Counted from the stretch's first letter, positions 34,366-43,631 are shown. The stretch: DNA of 64,000 bases from Oscillospiraceae bacterium (GCA_014799385.1 JAAVIC010000025.1:62001-126000); one strand, 5' to 3'. Translations and numbers: made by a program. The notes: a model not told the origin generated them from the sequence alone.

Positions 34366-35379
34366 ATGGATATTCTTGCAATAGAAAGCTCTTGTGACGA
34401 AACCGCCGCGGCGGTTATCCGTGATGGGCGGGAGATCATATCCTCGGTGGTGGCGACACAAATCGAGGAGCATAAATTATACGGCGGGGTAGTACCGGAG
34501 ATAGCCTCGCGGCGGCACTGTGAAAGCATTTGCGGAGTAGTCAATGAGGCTCTTGAACAGGCGCATACCACCGCCCGCGATGTGGACGCTATTGCCGTGA
34601 CATACGCGCCGGGGCTTATCGGAGCGTTGCTGGTAGGCGTGAATTACGCGAAAGGGCTTGCGTTTGCGACAGACAAGCCGCTGATTCCCGTGCATCATAT
34701 CAGAGGGCATATCGCGGCGAATTACCTCGCTTATCCGCAGCTTGAGCCGCCGTATTTGTGCCTTGTCGCTTCGGGCGGACATTCCCATATTATTGAAGTG
34801 ACTGACTATACGGAGTTCACCACCATCGGCAGAACCGTTGATGACGCGGCGGGAGAGGCGTTCGATAAGGCGGCGCGGGCTATGGGATTTCCGTATCCGG
34901 GCGGAGTGTATATAGACAAAGCGTCCAAACTCGGCAATCCAGCGAAGTATAAGCTGCCAAAGCCGCACACGGCGAATCCGTATGATTTCAGTTTTTCGGG
35001 GCTGAAAACGGCGGTTATAAATCTGATTCACAATGCCGAACAAAAGGGCGAGGAGATTAACGTGAACAGCCTTGCCGCGTGCTTTCAGACTACCGTGAGC
35101 GAGATTCTGACGGACAAGTTTATTGCTGCGGCGAACGAGCGAAAGGTCAAGAAAATCGTGCTGGCGGGCGGAGTTGCCGCAAACAGCGGTCTGAGAGAAA
35201 CGCTCTCCAAGGCAGCCGAAAAGAACGCAATGGAGCTGTTCATTCCGCCGATTTCGTTGTGCGGTGATAACGCGGCGATGATAGGCGCGCAGGCGTTCTA
35301 TGAGTTTCAAAAGGGTGTAATTGCAGACGAGAGCCTGAACGCGTATCCCACGATGAGTTTGGATAATCCGAGGATATAA
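34366..35379 (+). CDS. tsaD: tRNA N6-threonylcarbamoyladenosine (t6A37) synthase subunit TsaD
   Basis: 337 residues, transfers threonylcarbamoyl to A37 of ANN-decoding tRNAs together with TsaB and TsaE. MDILAIESSCDETAAAVI at the start, the metal site HHIRGHIAANYL (His pair) and SGGHSHIIEV plus the C-terminal CGDNAAMIGAQ are diagnostic of the Kae1/YgjD family. GGGGAG precedes the ATG. TsaB/TsaE are not in the window. Confidence 0.97.
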   Translation: MDILAIESSCDETAAAVIRDGREIISSVVATQIEEHKLYGGVVPEIASRRHCESICGVVNEALEQAHTTARDVDAIAVTYAPGLIGALLVGVNYAKGLAFATDKPLIPVHHIRGHIAANYLAYPQLEPPYLCLVASGGHSHIIEVTDYTEFTTIGRTVDDAAGEAFDKAARAMGFPYPGGVYIDKASKLGNPAKYKLPKPHTANPYDFSFSGLKTAVINLIHNAEQKGEEINVNSLAACFQTTVSEILTDKFIAAANERKVKKIVLAGGVAANSGLRETLSKAAEKNAMELFIPPISLCGDNAAMIGAQAFYEFQKGVIADESLNAYPTMSLDNPRI

Positions 35380-35405
35380 TACATATCAACGTTTGGGGGT
35401 GAAGT

Positions 35406-35469
35406 GCAAATTCAAAGTCACGCTTGATTGAAGAAGGAAATCCCGAAATCTGCGTGGTTTTGAATTTGC
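35406..35469 (+). repeat. Family A structured repeat, copy before the aroK-like gene
   Basis: GCAAATTCAAA (35406-35416) pairs with TTTGAATTTGC (35459-35469). The interior has no strong hairpin, so this is a small copy. The right edge TTTGCTATTAAAATA runs straight into the ATG at 35480; unlike the other copies there is no AAGGAG. Confidence 0.65.
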
Positions 35470-35479
35470 TATTAAAATA

Positions 35480-35986
35480 ATGAAAAATATAGTACTTATT
35501 GGAATGCCGGCTGTCGGCAAGTCCACAATTGGGGTTTTGCTTGCTAAAGCACTCGGGTTTTCGTTTATTGATACGGATCTGATTATCCAACAGGACACGG
35601 GGCAGCTGTTACAGGACATAATCGACAAGGACGGCTTGGACGCTTTTTGTGCCGCCGAGGAACACGCGATATGCTCGGTGACGGCGGAGCGTAACTCTGT
35701 GATTGCAACGGGCGGAAGCGCGGTTTACAGCCGCAAGGCAATGCTTCACCTCAAAAAACACGGGGTCGTGTATTATCTGAGGATTTCCACGGAGGAGCTT
35801 AAAAAGCGTTTGTCTAACATAAAAACACGCGGAATCGCCATGCACCCCGGAGAAACAATCGAGGACGTCTTCACGCAAAGAGCCGAGCTGTACGCAGAAT
35901 ACGCAGATTACACTATGGAATGCGAGGGCAAATCCGCAGAGGATATTGTCACGGAGATTTATGATTATCACCGAAATCTGTCTTGA
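35480..35986 (+). CDS. Shikimate kinase-like P-loop kinase
   Basis: 168 residues. Walker A is GMPAVGKST (residues 8-16), followed by FIDTD. Overall length and layout match AroK, but two shikimate-site features differ: the expected FR...E pair is FCAAE (Arg to Cys) and the GGG loop reads ATGGSAV. The lid region has RGIAMHP rather than RPLL. It may be a true but diverged shikimate kinase or a paralogue with another substrate. Start: the ATG directly follows a Family A repeat without a Shine-Dalgarno. Confidence 0.7.
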   Translation: MKNIVLIGMPAVGKSTIGVLLAKALGFSFIDTDLIIQQDTGQLLQDIIDKDGLDAFCAAEEHAICSVTAERNSVIATGGSAVYSRKAMLHLKKHGVVYYLRISTEELKKRLSNIKTRGIAMHPGETIEDVFTQRAELYAEYADYTMECEGKSAEDIVTEIYDYHRNLS

Positions 35987-36011
35987 CAAATTTGAATTAA
36001 TGTGGTATACT
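35983..36011 (+). promoter_or_regulatory. Promoter of the CPBP protease gene
   Basis: TTGACA (35983-35988), 17 bp, TATACT (36006-36011). The -35 box overlaps the stop codon of the upstream kinase gene. Confidence 0.8.
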
Positions 36012-36070
36012 GTTTATATAGGTTATTAACAGTTTTGCAATACGAATCCAAATAAGGAGGGATAATATTA

Positions 36071-37153
36071 ATGTCAGACGAGGAAGTTGTTTTCTATTCG
36101 CAAGAAGTGCGTACCGAGGAAAAGCAGTCGCTTGAGCCGGGGTTTCGGAGCATATGCACTCGAATCGGCTTGGTGATGATTGTCACGTTCGTATCACGTG
36201 TAGTCGCCGAAATTGCCGGTGTTCCGATTATGATGAGCCCGTTTTACTACGAAATCAGCCCCGCGATGAGGCAATTAATAAACTTCGCGTTGTCAGCGGT
36301 GTTCCTGAATTTCGTTCCGATGGTATCGGCGGTGTTTATTCTGAAACACCCGTTCAAGTCCGCAGGGAAAAGGGTATACGAAAAGCCGAAATATCTCGGT
36401 CGGGCGTTGGCGATGTTCCCCGCATGTTATGGACTGGCGATGGCGGTGAACATACTTACGATGTTGGTCGGAAGCCTGTTTCAGGGAACGGCGGTCGGCG
36501 ATTCGTTCAACGCCATGCAGGACGCGTTTGTTGCTCCCGATATGGCAAGCGCGTGGATCGTGTTCATTCAAGTGGCGATTTTCGCGCCGATTTGCGAGGA
36601 GCTGTGGTTCCGCGGGCTGATTATGGAGAGCCTTCGCCCTTACGGAAACGGGTTCGCAATATTTATTTCGGCGATTCTGTTCGGAATCACTCACGGAAAT
36701 TTCGCGCAGTTTTTCTACGCGGCAACACTGGGAATTGTCCTCGGCTATCTGGCGGTCTCCACAAACAGTATTGTCACGACTACTATCATACACGCGATGT
36801 TCAACAGCATTGCGGGAATAATGACGCTGCTGACAGCGAATCCCGAGGTGCAGGAATATGTGCTTGGAATGGGGGATACCAAAAACAAGCATATACCCAC
36901 TCCGGTTATGCTTTATAACGCGTGGGCGACGTTTGTGTTGATTCTGCTGCTGGCGGGCGTGATTATGGCGATTTTCAAGCTCGTGAAAATCAAGCGGTAT
37001 AAAGTTCCGAAGGTTCAGACGGAGATTTCCGCGCCCCGCCGTTGGGGAATCTTCCTCTCACGCGCGACTGTAATCGTTACGTTGGTGCTTGCCGTGTTGA
37101 CGTTTATCTCGCCGTTTATCTATCGAAAAATCGCCGAGATAATAAACGCGTAG
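36071..37153 (+). CDS. CPBP-family intramembrane metalloprotease
   Basis: 360 residues with about eight hydrophobic spans. The CPBP (Abi/CaaX protease-like) signatures are all present: EELWFRG (EExxxR, near residue 178), FGITHGNFAQF and IIHAMFNSIAG (glutamate and histidine zinc ligands). Family members process prenylated or membrane peptides, including self-immunity to bacteriocins; no peptide gene is adjacent. AAGGAGGG precedes the ATG and a consensus promoter overlaps the previous stop. Confidence 0.9.
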   Translation: MSDEEVVFYSQEVRTEEKQSLEPGFRSICTRIGLVMIVTFVSRVVAEIAGVPIMMSPFYYEISPAMRQLINFALSAVFLNFVPMVSAVFILKHPFKSAGKRVYEKPKYLGRALAMFPACYGLAMAVNILTMLVGSLFQGTAVGDSFNAMQDAFVAPDMASAWIVFIQVAIFAPICEELWFRGLIMESLRPYGNGFAIFISAILFGITHGNFAQFFYAATLGIVLGYLAVSTNSIVTTTIIHAMFNSIAGIMTLLTANPEVQEYVLGMGDTKNKHIPTPVMLYNAWATFVLILLLAGVIMAIFKLVKIKRYKVPKVQTEISAPRRWGIFLSRATVIVTLVLAVLTFISPFIYRKIAEIINA

Positions 37154-37233
37154 AGCAGGCGGTTAAGTCAATTGAAGCCTAATGTGGTACGGTTTGGCGC
37201 GTTATGATTTAAGGCAAGTTAATGGTGATTAGT

Positions 37234-37286
37234 GCAAATTCGAAACGCAAGCGAGCGTTAGCTCGTCTGTGTGGTTTTGAATTTGC
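37234..37286 (+). repeat. Family A structured repeat, copy before the TM2 gene
   Basis: GCAAATTCGAAAC (37234-37246) pairs with GTTTTGAATTTGC (37274-37286), with one G.T. There is one inner arm, GCGAGC-gtta-GCTCGT. The right edge TTTGCTATTTAGATAGGAG leads to the ATG at 37306. To the left, GCGCGTTATGATTT...AAGTTAATGGTGATTAGT matches the left-hand module seen at other copies. Confidence 0.8.
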
Positions 37287-37305
37287 TATTTAGATAGGAG
37301 TTAAT

Positions 37306-37944
37306 ATGGATAACAATCAAAGCAGTGTAAATTTAAGCAAGTCGGCGCAGCCGTGGACAGACCCGGTTACGGGTGAGATCTATCCCGGAGGGAATCCCAA
37401 TGCCGTGCCGCAGCCGTTCAGCGGTGTGGTTCAGCCTAATTCTGCGGTGTATCCCAATCAGCAGCCGTACGCTCAGGCACAGTATGCGCAGCCCATGCCC
37501 AATGAACAGCCGATTTATCCGCAGAACAATCAGGGCGGAGTCCCCGGGCAACAGCCGTATCAGCACAATGTTCCGAATGGCGCAACGAAATTTTGCAGTC
37601 ATTGCGGAAGCGTGATTGCAAAAGAGGCGGTGTTCTGTCCCGCGTGCGGCTGCCAGGTCGCACAGGTTCAGACGGCACAGCAGCAGATTATAATCAACAA
37701 CAGCAACAATAACTATAACGATCACCTTGCGGTTGCCCCGAATGTGGTGTACAAGGGCACACCAAAGGACAAATGGGTTGCGTTTATATTGTGCTTTTTC
37801 TTGGGTGTAGTAGGCGCACACCGTTTTTATGAGGGGAAGGTCGGAACAGGTCTGTTATATTTCTTCACCGGCGGACTGCTCGGAATCGGTTGGTTGGTGG
37901 ATTTGATAATCCTGCTCACTAAGCCGAATCCGTATTACGTTTAG
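37306..37944 (+). CDS. TM2-domain protein with zinc ribbon
   Basis: 212 residues. A Gln/Pro/Tyr-rich N-terminus (disordered) is followed by a zinc ribbon (CSHCGSVIAKEAVFCPACG), an Asn-rich linker and a C-terminal TM2 domain with two spans (KDKWVAFILCFFLGVVGAHR, FYEGKVGTGLLYFFTGGLLG). TM2 proteins are small membrane proteins of uncertain function. The stop region overlaps the convergent HAD gene by four bases. Confidence 0.88.
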   Translation: MDNNQSSVNLSKSAQPWTDPVTGEIYPGGNPNAVPQPFSGVVQPNSAVYPNQQPYAQAQYAQPMPNEQPIYPQNNQGGVPGQQPYQHNVPNGATKFCSHCGSVIAKEAVFCPACGCQVAQVQTAQQQIIINNSNNNYNDHLAVAPNVVYKGTPKDKWVAFILCFFLGVVGAHRFYEGKVGTGLLYFFTGGLLGIGWLVDLIILLTKPNPYYV

Positions 37945-38555
37945 ACGTTCGTCAATTCATACCAGTTATTCACAAATACATCACAAAATCGCCTTGTTTC
38001 GCCCTCCGCTTTGGGCGTTCGACATCGTGTCGAACGCTTTGTTGCGGATGCGCAAACATCCGTGTTTGCGCCCTCCGACTCGGCGATTTTGTCATTGATT
38101 CCTACAACGAAAAATCCCGCGCGTTGGGCGGTGAGGGCGCAGTATTCCGCGTCCTCGAACACCGCGCAGTCGGAAACAGACGCGCCCAGACGCGCCGCCG
38201 ATTGAAGATAGATGTCGGGGCGCTCCTTAAACGCGCCGACCTCCCAACAGTCGATGTAGAACTCCATAAAGTCAAGAAGTCCCGACCGAACAAGGAACGG
38301 CTCGGAAACATCACGGCGCGTTGCGCTGGCAATACACATATGGATTCCCAATTCACGCGAACGCTCTAGAAATTCGATTACGCCCGGTTTAAGCTGTACA
38401 TCATTTCTGTAATGTTCGCGCATTTTGTCATAGGCAGGCTCGGCAATCAGCGGGTCACTGTATTGCTCCGGCGCAATGTGGTCGGTTTCATCTCGCCAGA
38501 AACCCATACTATCGCATAAAGTGCCGTCCAGGTCGAATATGTAAAAGTGTTTCAT
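37941..38555 (-). CDS. HAD-superfamily hydrolase with in-frame palindromic insertion
   Basis: 204 residues. The nucleophile motif is FDLDGTLCDS (Asp8, Asp10); ASATRRDVSEP is motif II, and FEDAEYCALTAQRAGFFVVG is motif IV, as in beta-phosphoglucomutase-like phosphatases. After DKIAES the C-terminus turns into an unusual Cys/Arg/Thr-rich stretch (DVCASATKRSTRCRTPK) that is encoded by a palindromic element at 37983-38092; the final residues then resume. The core enzyme looks intact. Confidence 0.85.
   Translation of the reverse strand: MKHFYIFDLDGTLCDSMGFWRDETDHIAPEQYSDPLIAEPAYDKMREHYRNDVQLKPGVIEFLERSRELGIHMCIASATRRDVSEPFLVRSGLLDFMEFYIDCWEVGAFKERPDIYLQSAARLGASVSDCAVFEDAEYCALTAQRAGFFVVGINDKIAESEGANTDVCASATKRSTRCRTPKAEGETRRFCDVFVNNWYELTNV
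37983..38092. repeat. Palindromic element inside the HAD gene
   Basis: The outer stem ACAAAATCGCC (37983-37993) pairs with GGCGATTTTGT (38082-38092). Inner hairpins are GCGTTCGACA-TCG-TGTCGAACGC and a GCGCAAACA/TGTTTGCGC pair. The layout (outer stem plus two arms) is that of Family A but the stem sequence differs. It adds about 36 codons in frame near the C-terminus of the HAD protein. Confidence 0.75.
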
Positions 38556-38647
38556 TATATCAAATCCCCTATATCATTGATAGTTGATGTTCCGCCAAGG
38601 GTACAATAATAATTATATCATATTTTTCCGAAATTGTCAAATACCCC

Positions 38648-38676
38648 TTGACAAACGGGAAATAATATGATAAACT
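38648..38676 (+). promoter_or_regulatory. Promoter of the ABC transporter pair
   Basis: TTGACA (38648-38653), 17 bp, TAAACT (38671-38676), about 42 bp before the ATG. Confidence 0.75.
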
Positions 38677-38717
38677 GTATATATCGGATATAAACACTCA
38701 TTGAAGAGAGGAGTACT

Positions 38718-39611
38718 ATGGTTAAAATCAGAAATCTGAAAAAGAGCTACAAGGGCTTTCCCGTGCTGCGGGGGCTTTGTATGGACATCAATAATGGCGA
38801 TGTTTATGGTTTCCTCGGGCGAAACGGCTGCGGAAAAACCACCACAATGAACATCATCTGCGATATAATCCCCAAGGACGAGGGTGAGATTACGTTAGGT
38901 GATTCCCCGGAATCGAAAGTCACTATCGGCTATCTGCCCGAAAGCCCGATGATTTTCGGGTATATGACCGCGCGGGAGTATCTTGAATACATCGCCGCGT
39001 GCAACGAGTATGAGGGCGATATCAAGAAACGCACCAATGAGGTGTTGGACATCATCGGACTTACAAACTCGGCGGACAGGCGCACTAAGGGATTTTCGCG
39101 CGGAATGACGCAGCGGCTGGGAATCGGCGCGGCGATTTTCCGCAATCCCGATTTGCTGATTTTCGATGAGCCGACCTCCGCGCTCGACCCGCAGGGTCGT
39201 ATGGAGGTTGTCGATATAATCAACCGCCTGAAAGATATGGGGCGCACTATCGTTCTTTCCACGCACATTCTGTCGGACGTTGAGCGCGTGGCGAACCGAA
39301 TCGGCATTATTAACGGCGGATTCCTTGCCGAGGAGGGTGATCTCAAGGACATTTTGAAGAAATACGGCGGCGATGTGATCTCTCTGTCGGTGCGGAATCT
39401 TACGCAAGAGAACAAAATCGCGCTGCTTAAGGTGGATTTCGCCCGCGCGGAATACAACGACCAAACGGGAATATTCCGTTTTGGCGCGGATAACGCGGAG
39501 GACGCGGCAAAGCGGCTGATGAAGCTGCTTGCGGACAACGAAATGATAGTTGACAGTTTTCAAATCGGTACGGCAACCCTTGAGGAAGTATTCAAGAAGG
39601 TGGTGGAATAA
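38718..39611 (+). CDS. ABC transporter ATP-binding protein
   Basis: 297 residues. Walker A is LGRNGCGKTT, the signature is FSRGMTQRLG, Walker B is LLIFDEPTSALDP and the switch His is in VLSTHILSDV. The C-terminal extension of about 90 residues is typical of ABC-2-type exporters of the CcmA/NatA class. GAGAGGAG precedes the ATG. The permease gene follows directly; the two form one exporter of unknown substrate. Confidence 0.94.
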   Translation: MVKIRNLKKSYKGFPVLRGLCMDINNGDVYGFLGRNGCGKTTTMNIICDIIPKDEGEITLGDSPESKVTIGYLPESPMIFGYMTAREYLEYIAACNEYEGDIKKRTNEVLDIIGLTNSADRRTKGFSRGMTQRLGIGAAIFRNPDLLIFDEPTSALDPQGRMEVVDIINRLKDMGRTIVLSTHILSDVERVANRIGIINGGFLAEEGDLKDILKKYGGDVISLSVRNLTQENKIALLKVDFARAEYNDQTGIFRFGADNAEDAAKRLMKLLADNEMIVDSFQIGTATLEEVFKKVVE

Positions 39612-40490
39612 ATGCAGTTGAAATACAGCTTTAATAAGGAATGGATTCACTTTTGGCGCACGGGAAGATTCTGGGGTGTACTCGGCGGAATCATAGCGTT
39701 CGCGTTTACTTATCCGCTGATGTTTAAGTTTATGGATTTTGCCATGGGGCAGATGCAACAGCAGTCAGCCATTGTGCAGACCGCAACGGCGGCAATTCAA
39801 GACGGAACGGGTACCGCTGCCGATGAGAATATATTCGGCGATATGACGGGTATGTATTCCGATGGCGGAATGATGTTCGCGACAAGCGTTGTCGGGCTGG
39901 CGACCTACTCTCTGCTTATCGTAATGTTGGTGCTGATGTCAGCGGCGGGCGGCGAACAGAAAAAACGCGCAACGATAATTCCAATGTGCGCGGGCTTGAA
40001 GTACGAAAATTATCTGCTGCCCAAGTTCGTGATTTATCCGCTTGTGGTGATGGTTGAAACGTTTTTATGCAGCCTGTTGTCGGGCGCGTTATGCAGCTCG
40101 CTGTTTGAGATAAATCCGCCGACTGCGGAGAATATTGTTCTCTCGTCCGCGCTGATGGCGGTGTATATGGCGTTTATTACGGCGGTTTATCTGTCGGTTG
40201 GATTGTGTACCTCGCACCCCGGAGCAATGACTCCCGTGGTGTTCCTCGGGCAGAGTTTGCTGCAAAGTATTCTTGAAGCCTCCGGGTTGACGGATTATCA
40301 CCCGTTCGCTCTGACGACAATGATTTCACGAATCAATTCGGGAGAATTTGACCTCTCCGAAAACCTCACAAGTATTATGGTTTCTGTCGCGCTTGCTGTG
40401 GTGATTGCCGTGATGATGTATTTCCTCGCTCTCGGAGTGCTGAAGGCAAGGAGGGTAGACAACCAATCGGAAGAAAAACCGGAGTTCTGA
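39612..40490 (+). CDS. ABC-2-type transporter permease
   Basis: 292 residues with about six hydrophobic spans (first one GVLGGIIAFAFTYPLMFKFM; last one SVALAVVIAVMMYFLALGVL). The start ATG immediately follows the TAA of the ATPase gene, so translation is coupled. No signature for a specific substrate is visible. A terminator follows. Confidence 0.88.
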   Translation: MQLKYSFNKEWIHFWRTGRFWGVLGGIIAFAFTYPLMFKFMDFAMGQMQQQSAIVQTATAAIQDGTGTAADENIFGDMTGMYSDGGMMFATSVVGLATYSLLIVMLVLMSAAGGEQKKRATIIPMCAGLKYENYLLPKFVIYPLVVMVETFLCSLLSGALCSSLFEINPPTAENIVLSSALMAVYMAFITAVYLSVGLCTSHPGAMTPVVFLGQSLLQSILEASGLTDYHPFALTTMISRINSGEFDLSENLTSIMVSVALAVVIAVMMYFLALGVLKARRVDNQSEEKPEF

Positions 40491-40509
40491 TTCATAATGA
40501 ATGTAAAAT

Positions 40510-40534
40510 ATGCGCGCTCCTTCGGAGCGCGCAT
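40510..40534 (+). terminator. Terminator after the ABC pair
   Basis: ATGCGCGCTCC-ttc-GGAGCGCGCAT, followed by CAGTTTG. The same hairpin sequence recurs at 41679-41706 (GATGCGCGCTCC-aaa-GGAGCGCGCAT). Confidence 0.65.
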
Positions 40535-40567
40535 CAGTTTGTAGAAAAAGTTGTTTTTACAGAATAT

Positions 40568-40660
40568 AAGCCTTGATTTTATGCGGTTCTCCCCGCCTGC
40601 GGCGACCCGAGCCGGGCTAGCGGGGAGAACCGCAGGTTTATATACAGTCTGAAATCTATT
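40568..40660. repeat. Family C palindromic repeat, copy at 40.6 kb (core inverted)
   Basis: TAAGCCTTGATTTTATGCGG at the left matches the flank at 31.6 kb in the same orientation, but the core CCCCGCCTGCGGCGACCCGA is the reverse complement of the core there. GCGGTTCTCCCCG (40583-40595) pairs with CGGGGAGAACCGC (40621-40633). The right flank GTTTATATACAGTCTGAAA recurs near 28.49 kb. Confidence 0.7.
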
Positions 40661-40774
40661 GCTCAGCAATAGATTTATGTTTTTCGTTTGATAAAATTCT
40701 GACTTTATTTCCCAAAACAAATCTCTTAACTGTATTATATCACACCTGTTTCGCTATGTTAAGCGTTTTTGGAA

Positions 40775-41644
40775 TTATTTTCTAAAATCAGCGCGGATAA
40801 ACGGCGGATTTTTAACCTCGGAAATCATCTGCTTATACAGCTCGGGGCGGCGGTAAGAATCTCCGTGAACCTCGCGTGAACGGTATTCTCTTATCATATC
40901 CATATCAAGCTCCGAGAGGTAAATACCCTCTTGCTCCCCCGATTCCAGAACGCACATATCGCGTGAACCGGGCATATCCGGCAGATACGCAATCCCGTCA
41001 AACGCGCTTGAATGCCCATTGCAGTCGGGGTGTGGCGCGGGATAATTGCAAGTCGCGATTGCCGTCATATTCTCGTATGCCCTAGCACGGAGCTGAGACA
41101 GACGATTTATCTCCATCGGACACGCGTTCGGAACAAGAATCACTTCCGCGCCTTTAAGCATCAAAATCCGCGCGCTTTCGGGAAATTCTCTGTCATAGCA
41201 GATCATCGCGCCGACCCTCACATCTCCGCACTCGGTATCCAGATTGCAGACGAAAAATTCATTACCGTGGGTCAGCACGCGCTCGTCACCGAAGTCACAA
41301 GTATGCACCTTCGCATAGGTGAATTTCCGCTCCCCATGTCTGTCGAACAGCGTCAGACTGTTCCTCGGCAGCGGCGAAAATTTCTCAAGAAACGTAATCC
41401 CGATTGCCATATTCAGACTCTTTGCCAGCTCTCCGAACGCGTTTACAAACTCGCCGTTCGCGCTTACGGCAAGCGAATTTGGGTCTGTTTCGGAGATTCG
41501 ATAGCCGCAGCTCCACATTTCCGGGAAAAGCGCGATGTCCGCGCCCATTTGTTTCGCCTTTTCGCACGCGGATTTTCCAAGCTCCAGCTGTTCACTCAGC
41601 GTATTTTTCGGTAATAATTGCAGTAACGCGATTTTCAACTTCAT
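40775..41644 (-). CDS. Carbon-nitrogen hydrolase (nitrilase superfamily)
   Basis: 289 residues. The catalytic triad is visible: Glu in IALFPEMWSCGY, Lys in FTYAKVHTCDF, Cys in VGAMICYDREFPE. Family members hydrolyse amides or N-carbamoyl compounds; the substrate cannot be read from sequence. I use the ATG at 41644 with GGGGA upstream rather than the ATG at 41659, which overlaps that site. Single gene, no clear partner. Confidence 0.9.
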   Translation of the reverse strand: MKLKIALLQLLPKNTLSEQLELGKSACEKAKQMGADIALFPEMWSCGYRISETDPNSLAVSANGEFVNAFGELAKSLNMAIGITFLEKFSPLPRNSLTLFDRHGERKFTYAKVHTCDFGDERVLTHGNEFFVCNLDTECGDVRVGAMICYDREFPESARILMLKGAEVILVPNACPMEINRLSQLRARAYENMTAIATCNYPAPHPDCNGHSSAFDGIAYLPDMPGSRDMCVLESGEQEGIYLSELDMDMIREYRSREVHGDSYRRPELYKQMISEVKNPPFIRADFRK

Positions 41645-41678
41645 AATTTCCCCAATCATAATCTCACAATTTCATCTG

Positions 41679-41706
41679 CCAGATGCGCGCTCCAAAGGAG
41701 CGCGCA
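41679..41706. repeat. Hairpin between nitrilase and htpG genes
   Basis: GATGCGCGCTCC-aaa-GGAGCGCGCAT is nearly identical to the hairpin after the ABC genes at 40510. On the plus strand it is followed by ATTTATTA; htpG ends 18 bp away on the minus strand. A shared terminator-like repeat. Confidence 0.5.
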
Positions 41707-41723
41707 TATTTATTATCAAGTAG

Positions 41724-43631
41724 TTATTCCGCCATAATCTCGCAAATCTTGTTGGAGAACTCCACGGGGTTTTCGATGGGCATACCCTCGATAAGGAGAG
41801 CCTGTGAGTAGAGTATATCCGTGTAATCGGCGGCTTTGTCCTTGTCGGATTCGTAGAGGGACTTCAGCTTGTCATAAATCGCATGGTTGGGGTTGATTTC
41901 GAGAACCTTTTCGGCTTTCGCGCCCTCGCCGTTGGGCATTGCGGAGAGCACTTTCTCCATTTCTACTGAGAGATTGCCCTCGCTGGTAATGCAAACCGGG
42001 TGATTTTTCAGACGCTGTGACAGCTTGACCGCCTTAACCTTGCCGCCGAGCTTTTCGGTCATAAAGTCGAACAGCGGCTGGCTGCTCTCTTGTTCTTTTT
42101 TGATTTCTTCCTTTTCCGCTTCGGTTTCCAGACCCAAATCGTCCGCGGATACCGACTTGTACTCCTTGCCGTCAAAATCGTGCATCATCTGCAAGCAGAA
42201 CTCGTCAACGTGGTCGGTGAGGTAGAGAATCTCATAGCCCTTGTCGCGAACCTGTTCGGTTTGCGGAAGGCTCTCGATTCTGGTAACGGAGGAACCGCTT
42301 GCGAAATAGATGTACTTCTGTTCCTCTTTCATACGGGAAACGTACTCTTCAAGGGTAGTCATTCCGCCATTAGAGGTCTTGAACATCAGCAGGTCCTGGA
42401 GTTCTGCCTTGTTCATTCCGTAGCTTTCGTAGATTCCGTACTTGATTTGCGTGCCGAATGTTTCAAAAAACTTTTCGTACTTTTCGCGGTCATTCTTCTG
42501 GAGCTTTTTCAGCTCGTTCTTGATGGATTTCTCGATAGATTTCGCGATGATTTTCAACTGGCGGTCATGCTGGAGCATTTCGCGGGAGATGTTCAGCGAC
42601 AAGTCCTCGCTGTCCACAAGACCCTTTACAAAGCTGAAATAATCCGGCAGCAAGTCGCCGCACTTCTCCATAATCATTACACCCGAGGAGTAGAGCTGCA
42701 AGCCCTTTTCAAAGGACTTCGAGTAGTAGTCATACGGAGCTTGTGAGGGAATATACAGCAGCGCGGAGTATGTCGCCGTGCCCTCGGTCTTGCTGTGGAT
42801 ATGCAAAATCGGGTCGGTGTAATCGTAGAACTTTTCCTTATAGAACTGATTGTAGTCTTCGTCTTTAAGCTCGGACTTTGCCTTTTTCCAAATCGGAATC
42901 ATCGAGTTGAGCGTTTCGGTAACGATTTCCTTTTCGTATTCGGGTTCAACTCCGTTTTCACCCGTGCCCTCTTTGAGCTTTTCGTGCTCCACGTCCATCT
43001 TGATCGGATAACGGATATAATCCGAATAACGCTTTATAAGCTCCTTGATTTTGTACGGCGTGAGGAACTCGTCATAATTTTCGTCCTCGGTATTGTCCTT
43101 GATTTCGAGAGTGATTATCGTGCCGTGGGAATCCTTTTCCGCGTTGGAAATCGTGTATCCGTCAACGCCCTCGCTCTCCCATTTGTACGCGGAGTCGCCG
43201 CCGTAAGCCTTGGATACCACGGTAACTCTTTTCGCGACCATAAACGCGGAATAGAATCCTACGCCGAACTGTCCGATGATGTCAACGTCCTCGGTTTTTT
43301 CGTTCTCATTTTTGAATGCGAACGAGCCGCTTTGGGCAATCGTTCCGAGGTTGTTTTCCAACTCGTCACGCGTCATTCCGATACCGTTATCGGTGATGAC
43401 CAGCGTGCGTGCGTCCTTGTCTGCCGAGATGGTAATCGCCATATCCGTGCGGGAAACGGATTCTCCCTCGCCACTCATCGACTTGAAGTACAGCTTATCC
43501 ATAGCGTCAGACGCGTTGGAAATCAGCTCGCGCAGGAATATCTCCTTGTGCGTGTAGATGGAGTTTATCATCATCTCCAGCAAACGTTTGGATTCCGCCT
43601 TAAATTCCTTCGTTTCATTTTGTCCGCTCAT
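41724..43631 (-). CDS. htpG: Molecular chaperone HtpG (Hsp90)
   Basis: 635 residues from the ATG at 43631 (AGGGGGA upstream). The GHKL ATPase domain has [21 protein letters not shown] and [12 protein letters not shown]; the middle and C-terminal dimerisation domains are complete. It is an ATP-dependent cytoplasmic chaperone. A CIRCE operator and a promoter lie upstream, so HrcA repression is expected. The in-frame ATG at 43661 lies inside the operator and is rejected. Confidence 0.97.
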   Translation of the reverse strand: MSGQNETKEFKAESKRLLEMMINSIYTHKEIFLRELISNASDAMDKLYFKSMSGEGESVSRTDMAITISADKDARTLVITDNGIGMTRDELENNLGTIAQSGSFAFKNENEKTEDVDIIGQFGVGFYSAFMVAKRVTVVSKAYGGDSAYKWESEGVDGYTISNAEKDSHGTIITLEIKDNTEDENYDEFLTPYKIKELIKRYSDYIRYPIKMDVEHEKLKEGTGENGVEPEYEKEIVTETLNSMIPIWKKAKSELKDEDYNQFYKEKFYDYTDPILHIHSKTEGTATYSALLYIPSQAPYDYYSKSFEKGLQLYSSGVMIMEKCGDLLPDYFSFVKGLVDSEDLSLNISREMLQHDRQLKIIAKSIEKSIKNELKKLQKNDREKYEKFFETFGTQIKYGIYESYGMNKAELQDLLMFKTSNGGMTTLEEYVSRMKEEQKYIYFASGSSVTRIESLPQTEQVRDKGYEILYLTDHVDEFCLQMMHDFDGKEYKSVSADDLGLETEAEKEEIKKEQESSQPLFDFMTEKLGGKVKAVKLSQRLKNHPVCITSEGNLSVEMEKVLSAMPNGEGAKAEKVLEINPNHAIYDKLKSLYESDKDKAADYTDILYSQALLIEGMPIENPVEFSNKICEIMAE

